From assembly GCA_030765045.1 (NCBI GenBank), contig CM060965.1, forward strand, positions 67,868,287 through 67,932,286: a stretch of 64,000 bases of DNA, written 5' to 3'. This DNA comes from Tenodera sinensis (Eukaryota > Arthropoda > Insecta > Mantodea > Mantidae). Shown here in pieces: positions 29,493-40,891 of this stretch. The position numbers were made by a program, and so were the translations under genes. The notes beneath the pieces are model-generated. The model searched no databases and was not told where the DNA came from. It saw only the letters and a list, made by a program, of their open reading frames with translations. Within the stretch, counting starts at the first letter, position 1, and the number at the start of each line of letters is the position of its first letter.

Positions 29493-29566
29493 TTAATATA
29501 TACAGTAGAGCCCCGCAAATCCAAAATTCCAGATAATCTCAATACAAAATCCATAATTTAAAAAAT

Positions 29567-29800
29567 AATAAAAAGCTTATTATTTATTTATGCCAACAAA
29601 CTTACTGTTGGTGTTTTTAAACACACAAGCCGTGTGTGGGCAAAGTTTAAGAATTATTATTTATTTATGCCAACAAACTTACTGTTGGTGTTTTTAAACA
29701 CACAAGCCGTGTGTGGGCAAAGTTTAATTGTCTGTGGTTCAAATCCCAGTTGTGGCATTGAATTTTGAAGTTCCAGTTCTACCTCTTAATAAAAAGCTTA
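29567..29800 (-). mobile_element. tRNA-like SINE with antisense 5' arm and duplicated tail
   Basis: Insert 29580-29787 flanked by AATAAAAAGCTTA at 29567-29579 and 29788-29800. On the minus strand it begins with an antisense tRNA 3' half (AAGAGGTAGAACTGGAACTT). Two tandem copies of the 3' tail follow (CACACACGGC to GGCATAAATAAATAA). Confidence 0.8.
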
Positions 29801-31319
29801 TTTGTAGTGCAGAGAACTGACAATCCCATTATTGAAAATACACACATCAGAACAAAATGTTTATTGCACAAAAATGTTTTGCTGAACTTTGTCATAAGCA
29901 ATGTGCCTCAATGCATTTAGTAACTGTGAAACTACTTTTCACATTTACTTAAGCACTGTACCAGTAACTATTGCATGTTTAGCAAGCAGTAATTTTCACT
30001 TAACTTGCAAAATCGGTAATGTTCTTCTACCGTAAAGAATTAAACCTGCTGGAAGATGTGATGTTACATCAGTGTTGCATCAACATCACATCGTTTTGAG
30101 ACAGGATATTGTAAGACCCCAAAAGAAAATCGTTTATGTGAATATTTGTTAAGAGTGTAATTTGTTTTTGATGTTGGTATGAGTTGGTTAAATGACGAAA
30201 ACTGGTTACTAATGTTCATTGTTACAAACAATTAAATTTGTTTAAAGACGTCATAAATATTTCCATATTTAATTTTAATATATATGTATAAATAAAAGAA
30301 TTATATGTGTTCAATATTAAAAGCGAAAGGAGGATAGCTGAAGATCGCTTCCCTAACAATGCGGGAACTATTTGATGAACGCATACGCGGATGTACACAA
30401 AAAGAAGTGTGATGCGGCGCCAATTGTCTAGTTATTAGCATCTGTGTCTTTGGTGTATATGGACGCATTTTTATGTGTGTGCATCATAAAATAGTGAAAG
30501 TAAATTTACTAAGTGTTTAAAGACCGTTAATTTGTGTAAAATAAGTGAAACATTAGCTAACTTTGACAAGTTAGTCAATACGAAGTGTGCAATTAAATGA
30601 AAGGACGTGAAATAGACGAAGTGTAAAGTGATAGAAAACACATTTAGCGAAATATCGCTAAATTTTCAGACATTAAATCTCGGTGATGCTAGGAAAGTCG
30701 ATCCACTGAAATAAAAGACTTACTACTGTAATACGATTTAAATACTGTGAACAAGAAGGTGCGAATAAAATATTTCACTAAAGTTAACCCCGAGTGTATG
30801 TTCATTCCATCCAGTACCACGAACCGAGATACCGAAAGAGTCAAAAGCTCATCAACACACCTTTTATAATTATAAAAACAGCACCAGTTTGATGTTCTGT
30901 GTTTTTCTTTTATTGTACAGGAGCTAAGTTTTCATTTGGTTGACATCATAGTGCACGGTATAGCACAAACGAGCACCTATTCTGTAGCAATTTTTTACTG
31001 AAAAGCATAAATTATTGTAGAATGACCAATAGCAATATTGAAACTAACTGAACTACCCACAAACCGCCGCTTCGCATACAATCGGCTATGTACACAGGTC
31101 AGAAGAATATATTCTTGTTATGTTCAATACATTGTCATTATGCTGTGTGAGGTAATCACAACATTGCTATGTTACCTTACTTATAATTGCTAATCCTGAA
31201 GTTGAATTTATATACATCCTTTCTTTTTTGTTAGTTTTTCAGATAATCCAAACACTTCCAAATCCAAACAGATCACACCCCCAATTAATTGGGATTCTAC
31301 ATATTACAATCTATTCACT
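29801..31319 (+). other. Unassigned sequence with a possible solo LTR (about 30110-30860)
   Basis: From TGTAAGACCCCAAAAGAAAA at 30110 to about 30860 the base composition changes and the text resembles an LTR: TG start, GAACCGAGATACCGAAAGAG near the end and ATCAACACA termination. I could not find a convincing target duplication, so this is tentative. The rest is AT-rich intron. Confidence 0.3.
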
Positions 31320-31735
31320 ACTGCACTACTATCAGTAACTACTTCTGTTCTCTCTTTTCACTGTCCAATTCCACTTGTATTTTTACTTTATCTAAAAACT
31401 GACCTAATATCTTACTATCTTTACAGAACAAACCACCTATACCACACGTCTGTCCCTTTAAATTAAAATACAATATGCTCAATATCCTCCTGATCCTGAT
31501 CCCCATATAACGGACATTGATTCTGGGCTATACCATTTCTAAAACCTTTTAATCTCCAAACACTGGTTCTTAACCATGCAATTCCCTTTCGTTCCTATAT
31601 TTATCCTATCTATATAGGTTTCTTTTTCCCACTGTCTTTTTATCTGAACACAGAAAATTAAGGAGCTCTTATCCACTATTGCACTAAAGAGTTTTTGTAT
31701 TTCTATGTCTTCAGATCTTTTTCTTGCACCTTTTC
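31320..31735 (-). pseudogene. Decayed LINE C-terminal fragment
   Basis: The minus strand reads NGIAQNQCPLYGDQDQEDIE then HIVF, a Cys/His-type LINE C-terminus, followed by KILGQFLDKVKIQVELDSEK. Frames are broken. Confidence 0.5.
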
Positions 31736-31759
31736 AAAACTTGTTGTTGTTGTTGTTAG

Positions 31760-33049
31760 CTAATGCTGGATTTCTGACAATGAAGTCATTAATCCTCTTG
31801 CTCTCCAATATTTTTCACTAGCAGTGGACAGGCATATTTGAAGGTGGTCTCGGTCCATTTCCTCTTGCAGGTCACATAGAGGACAGAGTGGTGAAGAATA
31901 TATCTCAATTCTGTTTAAATGTTTTGCCAGACAATCATGTCCTGTAATCAATCTGAAGGTTACAACTGCTGTTTTTCGAGGATACTCAGGAATCACTGTT
32001 TGAATGTTTGGTAGTTCCCATCTTTTATTCTTTGATTTTTCATAGTAATATTTTGCAATAATTTTTTTGAATTCAGAGTTGACTAATCTTTTAGCTGCAT
32101 AAAATGGTAAATTAACTATTGATTTCTGCACATTGCCGGTACCCTTTTTTGCAAGAAAATCAGCTTTCTCATTACCACTCAGTCCACAGTGAGCCGGTAT
32201 CCATTGGAAGACTAGGTGTTTTTGAAGTGCTGTTAGATAGCTAAGCATCTTCCAACATTCTATAATAATTTGGTTTTTTGGTGACAACTTGGAAGTAATT
32301 GCTATAATTGCTGCCCTGGAATCTGAGAGAATAACTGCTTGCTGAAAATGTGAAATTCTGTACAAAAGATTTTGTACAGCCATTCGAATTGCTTCAATTT
32401 CTCCATCAAAGTTAGTAGTTCCATAACTTAAAGATTTGTAATAGGAAAAGAGGTGACATGTGACTCCAGCACCTGCTCCATCTTGGTTTGATATCAATGA
32501 TCCATCAGTATAAATATGGAGCCACTCATGTTCTGGAAATCTAGTATCAATTGTCTCTAATGCCAATAATTTTAGAACACTAGTTGGAGTATCACTTTTT
32601 TTAACTTCTTCTGTCAGGTGTAAATAATATATGATGTCTAGTGTATGTGTTGGATTGACTTTATATATGAAGTTTTCCTTTGAATTAGGAAGGTGTACAT
32701 CCTTCTTGATGTCCTGAATTTTGGAAAGATAGCTCTCCTGAGTCTTTAGTGTATGTGAAAAATTTCTCTTGTGCCATGTATTGAATGGGAGTCTGATCAA
32801 CTTTTCGTGTTGAATAAGAGCCGCTTTTTCTATTTCATATTCAATGGGGTATTGGTTGGTTAGTATTTCCATAGCTGCTATTGGTGTGGTTTTGATAGCA
32901 CCTGTAATTAATCTCAGACTTTGGTTTTGAAAGATTTGGATTTTTTTTGTGTTTGCTGTTACAAGAACTTCGCTGCAGTAAGTAAATAATGGTTTTATAT
33001 ATACATTGTATGTTGTGTTAAGCGTTGCTCTGGAACATCCCCACTTCAT
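31760..33049 (-). CDS. LINE RT thumb, RNase H and C-terminal Cys/His domain
   Basis: 429-residue open frame that continues an RT begun at 33572 after a frameshift near 33200. It starts in the RT thumb (TTYNVYIKPLFTYCSEVL). The RNase H domain follows with YTDGS at about 178-182, GEIEAIRMA, ILSDSRAA at about 240 and HCGLSGNEKADFLAKKG at about 283-299, so all four acidic positions are preserved. The C-terminus has CPLCDLQEEMDRDHLQIC. The stop lies inside the 3' tail shared with the retroposons. Best preserved LINE segment in the window, but not intact. Confidence 0.85.
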   Translation of the reverse strand: MKWGCSRATLNTTYNVYIKPLFTYCSEVLVTANTKKIQIFQNQSLRLITGAIKTTPIAAMEILTNQYPIEYEIEKAALIQHEKLIRLPFNTWHKRNFSHTLKTQESYLSKIQDIKKDVHLPNSKENFIYKVNPTHTLDIIYYLHLTEEVKKSDTPTSVLKLLALETIDTRFPEHEWLHIYTDGSLISNQDGAGAGVTCHLFSYYKSLSYGTTNFDGEIEAIRMAVQNLLYRISHFQQAVILSDSRAAIIAITSKLSPKNQIIIECWKMLSYLTALQKHLVFQWIPAHCGLSGNEKADFLAKKGTGNVQKSIVNLPFYAAKRLVNSEFKKIIAKYYYEKSKNKRWELPNIQTVIPEYPRKTAVVTFRLITGHDCLAKHLNRIEIYSSPLCPLCDLQEEMDRDHLQICLSTASEKYWRARGLMTSLSEIQH

Positions 33050-33188
33050 TCCTGTTAGACGTTTTAACAGTGAAAGGCGCCTCTCTGCTCTTTGTATTAC
33101 ATTTTCTATTTGTTTGGTCCATGTAAGTTTGGTATCAAATGTAACTCCTAAATACTTTGCTTCCTTTGTTTCTGGTAATTGTTGACCC

Positions 33189-33660
33189 TCAAAATTTAGT
33201 TTTATTTTTAGTGGTTTTTTTCTTAGTGAAAAAGATTTGGTAGTTTGATTTTGTTGTATTAACAGTCATTAAATTTTCTTTGGTCCACCTCTGTAAGTTT
33301 GTTAAGGATTGTTGCATGGTTTTTTCCAGTTCTGTACTTTTTCTTTTTGGTTTTGAAGTCCACATTACCAAGTCATCAGCAAATAGTGCACACTTCACGC
33401 CTGATTCTTGTATTTGTTGTGGTAGATCATTAATAAATATATTAAAAAGTGTAGTGCTGAGCACTGCACCTTGTGGCAAGCCACGGTGTACTTGTTTATA
33501 TTTAAATATATTTCTTCCATATCTGGTTGCAATAAAGCGTTGTGTTAGGAAATGACATAGCCATGAAAACATTGGACCTTGTATCCCTATTTTTTTTTAA
33601 TTTCTTTAGTAGTTTTGTTCTGCATATAGAATCATATGCACTTTGAAAATCAATAAAAAC
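33189..33660 (-). pseudogene. LINE reverse transcriptase palm
   Basis: SFYIDFQSAYDSICR at the high-coordinate end, then HRGLPQGAVLSTTLFNIF and ALFADDLVMWTSK; the catalytic FADD is intact. Frameshifted near 33575 and 33200. The same residues occur in 55440-55889 and 61905-62090. Confidence 0.8.
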
Positions 33661-33889
33661 TGATACTTAGATTTGCTTCTTGTATTGCAAATATATCAAT
33701 GTTATAATCAAATACAATTTTATTCAGTTCTACTCTTTTTGTTTGTGTGAGACCACCCGCATTCCATTGTAGAAGTCTGATGTTAGATCTTCTATTAGTA
33801 TAATGTTTTGGTTCTCGAGAAGTAGTCCCCGCCCGGAGATCCGAATGGGGGACTATTTTAACTCCGGAACATTTTACCCCTCGAGTCAA
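33650..33889 (-). pseudogene. LINE endonuclease N-terminus
   Basis: IRLLQWNAGGLTQTKRVELN, then DYNIDIFAIQEANL: the first two blocks of an APE-type endonuclease (WNA, QEA). It then jumps directly to the RT block SISFYIDFQSAYDS, so most of the endonuclease is deleted. Confidence 0.75.
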
Positions 33890-33901
33890 AACTGTGTTGT
33901 G

Positions 33902-34129
33902 TTATTTTCCCTTCTCCTCCATGGCTCTCCTAGCCCATTGTTCCTTTGAAGACTGTTTGCCCATCCAGGCTCTTAAGTTCTTCTCTTCATACTCTAGACA
34001 TTGCCTTAAGATATTACTTTTATTTAGATTTGGATTCTGTATCAATATTTCAATGCTCATATCCTTACCACCCTGTAGTACTTCTTTCATATTCTCCAAG
34101 ATACAAAGTATTTCAGCTGCATGTTCCAC
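33902..34129 (-). pseudogene. LINE ORF1-like C-terminus
   Basis: 75 residues (EILCILENMKEVLQGGKDMS, then LEYEEKNLRAWMGKQ) immediately upstream of the endonuclease frame, charged and helical. Position suggests the end of ORF1. No zinc knuckle visible in what remains. Confidence 0.5.
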
Positions 34130-34140
34130 TTTTTAAATAG

Positions 34141-34769
34141 CAATTACTGTATACCTGTAAATGAGTTAAATTGTAAGCACATTCAAATGAAGCAAGAGTA
34201 AGGAGTTTCAATGGATACCACTAGAAGGCAGATTGATCAATGTAAAGTTCATTGTAGTCACTTAACCTTTGAAATGGAGTAACATGCAACAGTGTGTATT
34301 TATTGTAAACAAATTATTGGATTTCCAAATTTGTTACCAGCACACAAAGAACTTACCAATGTGAATACAGTGTTCATGGTAGTCCTGAGCAAGATATAAA
34401 TTTAAGGTTAGGGGACAAGCTTGAGCATGCTGTTTATTGTTCTAACACCCACAAACCATATTTGTTTCCCCTGACGCATTCCGGAATTAATTTCATTTCC
34501 CATTATGTCCATCTTGGCTAACATTTATTTCATCAACTGTTCCATATCATGCTTTTCATCGCACTCCTGACACCAATTGTGATTACTTTACTTTTTTAAC
34601 TATTTCTTTATTTTTTATTAAAACACCCGAGTGACACTAAGCAAAAGCAATGTTGAAGAATAACAAATACTACAGGAAGAAAAGCTGGTTGATAAAGCCA
34701 TGTGAATGTACTACGCATTTATGTTTCAAACATAGAAAATTGAATGAATTGTGTGTAATTGTTTGTCGA
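34141..34769. other. No gene seen
   Basis: AT-rich intron. No repeats recognised until the AGTAGAGAAA-containing block begins. Confidence 0.4.
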
Positions 34770-36740
34770 AACAGGAGTAGTGAAAGAAATGTGATTATGT
34801 TTTACTAAAGAAAAATGAGTAGAAAAACCATGTGAATGTTATACGTTGCACTTATATTTCAAGTGTAGGTATGTAAAAATGTATGGATTGTTTGCAGAAG
34901 AGAGAGTAGTATGTTAGGTAAAAGAAAAGGGAGTAGAGAAAACCATGTGAATGTAATACATTGCGTGGTAAAATGGATTGCATAAAAACCGTTGCCATGA
35001 AAAAAATTAGATATGTCACTTTTCATGGCGATTGGTCAACCTGTTTTGGAATTTAATCACTCTTCAACATAAGATATGTGTAGGCGTTGGTATGTATGAA
35101 GTTGATAAACCATAGGGAATAACATGTGAATTGTTACGTAAAACAAAAGTGAGTAGAGAAAGTAGTATGAATGTAATATGTTGTATTTGTTTGAAACATA
35201 TAGCAAATTGTATGAATTATATGTTGAAGGGCGAATAGCGAAAGAAGACTGATTGTGTCTCGCAAAGGAAGAATTAGTAGTGGAAATCGTGTGAATGTAT
35301 TATGCTGCATTTATATTTGTTCTAGAATATTATATGAATTGTATATTGAAGGGCAAACAGAGGATACATGAATGCGCTACGTAAAAGAAAAGCGAGTATA
35401 AAACCATTTGAAAGTAATATATTCTGTAGTAAAATTGTTACCATAAAAACTCTCCATGAAAAAAATACATATACATGCCAAATTTTGCGGTGATCAGTTA
35501 AGCGGTTTTCGAGATTAACAGTTGGATATGTACAAACATTCAAGTTGTATAGCTGATATGAATTGTTTGTAGAAGAGTGAGTGGAGAAAGACATGTAAAG
35601 GTGTTACCTAAAAGTGAGTAGAGTAAACACTGTGATTGTAACATGCAGCATTTCTATATCAAACATGCACAAAATTGTATGACTTATTTCTAGAAGAGTA
35701 AGTAGAGAAAGTTATGAGTGTGTTACCCAAAAGCAAGTAGAGAAAACAGTATGAATGTAATACGTAGCATTTCTATTTCAAACATGCATGAAATTGTATG
35801 ACTTATTTTTAGAAGAGCGAGTAGAGAGAGATGTGAATGTGTTACCTAAGAGTGAGTAGAGAAACCAGTATGAATATAATATGTAGCATTTCTATTTCAC
35901 ACATACAGAAAATTGCATGACTTCTTTGTAGAAGAGTGAGTAGAGAAAGAGACGTGAATGTAATAGCACTTCTGTTTCAACCATACAGAACATGGTTTGA
36001 CTTATTTTAAAAGTGGGAATAAAAGTGTTTTTTGGTGCAAAATCACGCTTTTTATGGAAAATTGTTTACAGAAGAGTGAGTAGTGAAAGAGATGTCAATG
36101 TGTTACCTAAAAGTGAATAGAGAAACCGCTGTGAATGTAATATGCAACATCTCTATTTCAAACATACAGAAAATTGCATGACTTATTTGTAGAAGAGTGA
36201 GTAGAGAAAGAGATGTGAATGTATCCCCTAATAGTGAGAGGAGAAAACAGTGTGAATGTAATAGCGCTTCAGTTTCAAATATACAGAACATGGTATGACT
36301 TATTTTAAAAGTGGGGATAAAAGTGTTTTTTGGTGCAAAATCACATTTTTTATGGAAAATTGTTTATAGAAGACTGAGTAGAGAAAGAGATGTGAGTGTG
36401 TTACCTAAAAGTGAGTAGAGAAACCGCTGTGAATGTCATATGCAACATCTCTATTTCAAATATACAGAAAATTGCATGACTTATTTGTAGAAGAGTGAGT
36501 AGAGAAAGATGTGAATGTATCCCCTAATAGTGAGAGGAGAAAACAGTGTGAATGTAATAGCGCTTCTGTTTCAAACATACAGAACATGGTATGACTTATT
36601 TTAAAAATGGAGATAAAATGTTTTTGGTACAAAATCATGTTTATTTTATGGAAAATTTTTTATAGAAGACTGAGTAGAGAAAGAGTTGTGAATGTGTTAC
36701 CTCAAAGTGAGTAGAGAAAACACTGTGAATGTAATATGCA
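34770..36740. repeat. Degenerate satellite-like block, ~118-bp units with ~300-bp higher order
   Basis: The motif GAGTAGAGAAA and companions GTGAATGTAATA and CATACAGAAAATTGCATGAC recur. From 35702 the paired motif repeats every ~118 bp (35702, 35820, 35938). From 36010 a longer unit repeats at ~300 bp: TTTTTTGGTGCAAAATCAC at about 36029 and 36329, with a decayed third at about 36620. Left units (34770-35600) are more diverged and contain RTE-like tail text (AAGCGGTTTTCGAGATTAAC). Confidence 0.7.
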
Positions 36741-36991
36741 TGTATACAAAAATTTAACCAAATCTTTAGAGCCGTTTCTGAAATACCGGGAATATATATA
36801 TACAAGAATTGCCCTGTAGAAGTGGGAATAAAAAAATGTTATTTTTTATGTAAACTCGCGTTTTTTCGGGAATTACGCCTATATAGATGAACTTAAAAAG
36901 CAAAACTCTATCTGAATACAAAATTTGATCGAAATCGTTAGAGCCGTTTCCAAGTTGCCCGGAATAAATATATACAAGAATTGCTCGTTTA
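36741..36991 (+). repeat. LINE/RTE-like 3' tail sequence
   Basis: Two copies of the phrase TTAGAGCCGTTTC followed by GGAATATATATATACAAGAA; ends GCTCGTTTAAATATATAAG. This wording is common in insect RTE-type tails and also appears, altered, in the ACTTTCTCTACT repeat (TTAGAGCCATTTTC). Confidence 0.45.
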
Positions 36992-37840
36992 AATATATAA
37001 GGTGTATGTACAGGCGTCAACTGCTGACTTGAAAAGAATTGGGTTTGTAACTCTTTCTCTGCTAATGGCATACCATACACTAATTTTTTCATCATGAAGG
37101 GGTACTTCATGAACAATATTAAGTTTCTCAGAGCTCCAATAACAATTGTTTTGTGTACATACATACCCATGAAGATGGAACCAAGCCTCATCCATGAAAA
37201 AATATGGGTCTATTTTGCCATTGTATACACTATTGAGAGTCCACTCACAAAATGTGCGCCTAATTACGAGATCACCTGGTTGAAGAGCATGTGCCACAGT
37301 TATTTTGTTTTCAACTTCAAAAATTTAGTAGCTGTTCACAAAGAGCATAAGAAATGCCTACCTGTTGTGCAAGATGCCTAAGCAATTTTTGGGAGAAATT
37401 CTCCAAATGATGACAATGTCATCTGTTTCTTCAGTAAGAACCTTATGCTTTCTTTTAGATCTTTTAGCCTGAACACTTCCTGTGGCCTGAAATTTATTGT
37501 AAAGTTCATGAATTATTGTACTGATTAGAACTTTTACACTGAAAATCTTTCTGTAAATTGCACTCTCACTTGGCAAGCTGAGTTATTACACATGGATCAA
37601 ATAAATACACACTGTCCAGCAGAAAACATGCTGAGCCATAATACACTTTGTGACCAAGTACAGGACAAAATAATAAATTACTCATAATAACTGAACCACA
37701 TCACATCAACTCAATACTGCACGCAGAGCAAAACTGCATCAGAAGCATAGCCTTGTTATAACAGCAGTGTGTTATGTTTCCACATGCCCACTGGCAAAAC
37801 ACCTCTCAGATGGCTAGGAGGTTTTTTGCTCTCACGATAT
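36992..37840 (-). mobile_element. Mariner-like (DUF4817-type) transposon, 3'-truncated
   Basis: Minus strand: HTH part at 37576-37358 (IHELYNKFQATGSVQAKRSK, KVLTEETDDIVI), then 37297-36990 with the catalytic block DPYFFMDEAWFHLHGYV (first Asp, DEA), NNCYWSSEKLN and KISVWYAISRERV. It stops before the second catalytic region. The outer flank 37590-37800 matches 2576-2800, so both belong to one family. Confidence 0.75.
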
Positions 37841-38351
37841 ATTAACCCTACTTCAGAAAAAAGATGAAGCTAAAGTAAAATAAACAATTTAACTTTCATA
37901 ACAGTATCTTTTATTGAAATATTCAGTAGTTATGGTTTAAGATTTTTTCCTGTTTGAAATTTACTTTGGTGTGCTATAAAACTTATGAATTTCTCCTCCA
38001 ATCACAAGTCCATCACTAACAAAAACCAATCCTATGACATATTCAAATAGTTTCCAGATCTTGCATGTAACTAAATCCTTATTCTTAATTTAAAGCCAAT
38101 TCTGGGCATTTTTCATGATTAACATAAAGTGGATAGAAGATTCACCATTTTACAGCAATAATATAATATTTAAGGAATGTCTGTTAATTTTTAATGGGTA
38201 GAAATTTGTGTGTTACATATCTTTTTAGTTCTCTTTGTACACAAAGGCAAGATATACAACAATGGAACAGGTATCAGTAATAAATGAAAAGTACAATAAT
38301 GCAGAAACCAAATACAGCATATTTTATTTCATGATATGCATTTCATTTCAG
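37841..38351 (+). other. Intron sequence before exon 4
   Basis: AT-rich; ends in acceptor ATTTCATTTCAG at 38351. Confidence 0.5.
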
Positions 38352-38648
38352 TGTTTTGAAGAAAAGGCAAAGCATCTAGAAAAATTATTGAGCAGTAATA
38401 CATCAGATGGAGTACTAGGAACACATGCAGAGCCTTTCCAGAAAATAGAGCACATCCCAGGTGTAAAGATGATTAATGCAAAGAAGAAATGGGAGAGCTG
38501 CCTGCGAAGCACAAACAACTTCTGTGTCAACAAATTGGCACATTCTGTGTATGCTTCCTCTCAAAGCAAAGTAAATAAGCATAAGGAACAAGAAAAGCAA
38601 GTTCCTGGTAGAAAGAAAAAGATGTCTATTACTGCAAAACTTGCTAAG
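38352..38648 (+). CDS. Exon 4 of the host coiled-coil-like gene
   Basis: 297 bp, phase 0 in and out, between CATTTCAG and AAG|GTAAAT. Encodes 99 residues from CFEEKAKHLEKLLSSN to GRKKKMSITAKLAK. Helical start, then a Lys-rich C-terminus (KVNKHKEQEKQ). There is an internal NNFCVNKLAHSVYA segment. Same strand and phase as the other exons. Confidence 0.75.
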
Positions 38649-39359
38649 GTAAATTTGTTGTGTATGTGCCTTTAAGGAAGAGAATTTTAATTAAAAGTTC
38701 AACTATAAATGCCTGACATTAATTACAACACAAACGGTTGTCACAAATTGAAGTTACTCCAAACACAACGTAAGCACAAAAATGTGCTTAACCTTATACT
38801 TTATCTTTGAATGAATGGTTTGTTTTTGGTATTACAAGAGATAATATAATTAAAAGAGTGTTATGGCAGGCACAAAATTTATTGACAGCTGATTGCTGAA
38901 CACTACTCTTCACTTACCTGTTGTGCAAATGAATTTTGTGGGTGCAAATTATATTTATATCACTGGCTTTACAGCATGTTTAATTATACAACACCAGAAG
39001 GCATGACAAGCCTCTGATTGGATATTGTGTGGGCCAGCTCCTCCTGCCATCTGCAGTTAAATTTGTGTCAACCATAATATTTATTTTTCATTAAATAATT
39101 ATAATTATTTATATTCTTTAAGAATCCCTCAGTAACCGTAAGGTTTCATGCACTTCTAACCAGGTAAATAGATAGTTAGAAACCAATATTTTGAAGATGC
39201 TCGTCACCTTCATCTTCGATAAACTAATGGAAGTAGAAGTCCAGATCTCCATATTTATAGTGCTGAAGAGAAGCTGAAATCTTGTTGGTTCAAAGTTTCT
39301 TGGCCGTGGGTCATGTTAGATTTAATATCACTGAGGCATGGGATTAAAAAATTGTTTTA
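38649..39359 (+). other. Intron sequence
   Basis: AT-rich. At 39190-39225 the text GATGCTCGTCACCTTCATC, read in reverse, resembles Penelope-type 3' regions (GATGAAGGTGACGAGCATC), but there is too little to call. Confidence 0.4.
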
Positions 39360-39371
39360 TTGTTTAACAAC

Positions 39372-39480
39372 ACTGTCAATTGCCAGGATCACATCAGGGT
39401 TGTCAGTGTGCCGGAATTTCGTCCTGCAGGAGTTCTCTTACATGCCAGTAAATCTACTGACATGGAGCTGTACATAGTAC
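39372..39480 (+). repeat. Dispersed SINE-like fragment
   Basis: CAATTGCCAGGATCACATCA to CATGCCAGTAAATCTACTGA matches 6059-6140. Confidence 0.6.
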
Positions 39481-39641
39481 GAACAAATGTGTGGAATGTT
39501 ACTTTGGAAATACAATTAACAGGATGTAATTCTGAAAACTTTGAAAAGCTAACACACATTTATTCATTATTGCATATAAATAATGCATATGCCTCTTTTA
39601 GCATAACCATCAAATATCTGATACAGACCTCTTCAACCTTG

Positions 39642-39920
39642 TCATAAATGTGGATTCTTTGAGTATATCTCTCCCTGGAGCCTGATAAGGTATTCAGTCA
39701 TCTCATAGAACCTGAGGATTGCAGCTATAAGATCTGAAAATTTATGCTTTGATGCTGTTTTTCCTGGCTTGCCAACAGTTAATCCTTCTGTTGTTGTTAG
39801 ATGACCAATCAGTTGTAATCTCGTCCATGGAGATTTGGGAAGTGTTTCCGCAACACATTTTCTGCATTTTCCAAAATGCTGCCTAAATTTAAATGCTGTT
39901 GCAGGTGTCAATAATGGCAA
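39642..39920 (-). CDS. Unidentified ORF, probably transposon-derived
   Basis: 92 residues with TPATAFKFRQHFGKCRKCVA (a C-x2-C pair), then LIGHLTTTEGL and DLIAAILRFYEMTEYLIRL. It has biased, protein-like composition, but I recognise no family. It lies in the intron on the strand opposite the host gene, next to the Gypsy insertion. Low confidence that it is expressed. Confidence 0.25.
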   Translation of the reverse strand: MPLLTPATAFKFRQHFGKCRKCVAETLPKSPWTRLQLIGHLTTTEGLTVGKPGKTASKHKFSDLIAAILRFYEMTEYLIRLQGEIYSKNPHL

Positions 39921-40115
39921 AATCTCTTGCTTCCTGCTTTCATGGATCTTATCCCAGGTTCATTGCATCTGTTTGTACATTCCTCTTCTAATTTTGCTAA
40001 ATTAAGCCCTTTTCTCTGTTAACAGCATTTTCTTTATTTTTATGTATAGTGAACTTGTTGTATTAGATGATGTCTATATATAGTGAACTTGTTGTATAGT
40101 GAACTTGTTGTATTA

Positions 40116-40889
40116 TGATACCGAAATTTAGATTTCCAATCGAATGGGCTTGATAAAGACACGTTTTAATTTAATTGCCGGATGTGAGATTTGCGATAAG
40201 TGTTGAGTAATAACATACATAGATAATAGAGCAGGAAGTGTTGTAAGGTGAGCAAGATATGAGTAAATAATAGTCGTTAAATTTGTAGGATAAACACATT
40301 ATTGGTTTGAAATTAACGAGTCATGACGTCATACTACATAGTTTAAATACACGTTTGAAAGTCAAGTCTACCAACCTTAAAAGTCACGCGATATATTTAA
40401 TAAAATATAAAGTAAACATCGTTCAATCCTAAAAAGGTAATTATATGTTCGAAATTCATAAAAGAACATGTTATAATAGAAAGGGACATTTCTAAATTGC
40501 GGGAAAAGGAAATAGCATTTTGGATACGAGGCTTTCTTGGATGACGTCATGACATTCAAAATTGAAGTGAACGGTTTTCCTAGCGTGGGTAAGCCAGAAA
40601 GCGTCTGGTCACTACCCAGACCAGCACCGCACGTTGTGGAGTGCAGACGTGAGTGCGATTCTTCTGCGTGTAGCAGATCGGCATAGCTCCCGCAAGTATC
40701 TCAGATGCAATAAATAGTATGCAAAGGTTTTCTTGGGTTGTCTATCACACACCTACGCAGACCCGAGATAAAATAAAGAGATCTCAAGCTGAGCTAGCGG
40801 GAAAGAACCAAATCAACGGGCGACCACGAGACCAACAACATTTAAGCATCAATGGCGACACGAGAAGCGAGCAACGACTTCCCGCCACA
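40116..40889 (+). repeat. 5' LTR of the Gypsy-type element
   Basis: 774 bp, TGATACCG to CGCCACA. AATAAA at 40709-40714. Two CRE-type palindromes TGACGTCA at 40324-40331 and 40542-40549. Confidence 0.9.
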
Positions 40890-40891
40890 AA

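Larger units (their letters stand above)
31740..34140 (-). mobile_element. RNase H-bearing LINE (R1/I-like), internally deleted
   Basis: Minus-strand element. It runs from an ORF1-like end (34129-33902), through an APE-type endonuclease start, RT, RNase H and a Cys/His motif, to the 3' end CATTAGCTAACAACAACAAC at about 31740. The endonuclease is joined to RT with most of the endonuclease and the first RT blocks missing. Its final ~70 bp are shared with the 0.5-kb retroposons. Related pieces: 54687-56830 (plus), 57155-57690 (minus), 61905-62090 (minus). Confidence 0.85.

Noticed and set aside
33280..33555. Plus-strand ORF opposite the LINE RT (and 55448-55702 minus)
   Set aside because: Antisense shadows of the RT palm region; they recur only because the RT copies recur.
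34770..36740. CRISPR-like array
   Set aside because: Unit spacing is irregular, units are long and diverged, there are no unique spacers, and the context is eukaryotic.
39190..39225. A further Penelope-type 3' region
   Set aside because: Only about 35 bases resemble the pattern; no GIY-YIG end or inverted partner is visible.
40377..40559. 60-residue minus-strand ORF identical at 45812-45994
   Set aside because: It is the antisense of the LTR; identity follows from the LTR pair.
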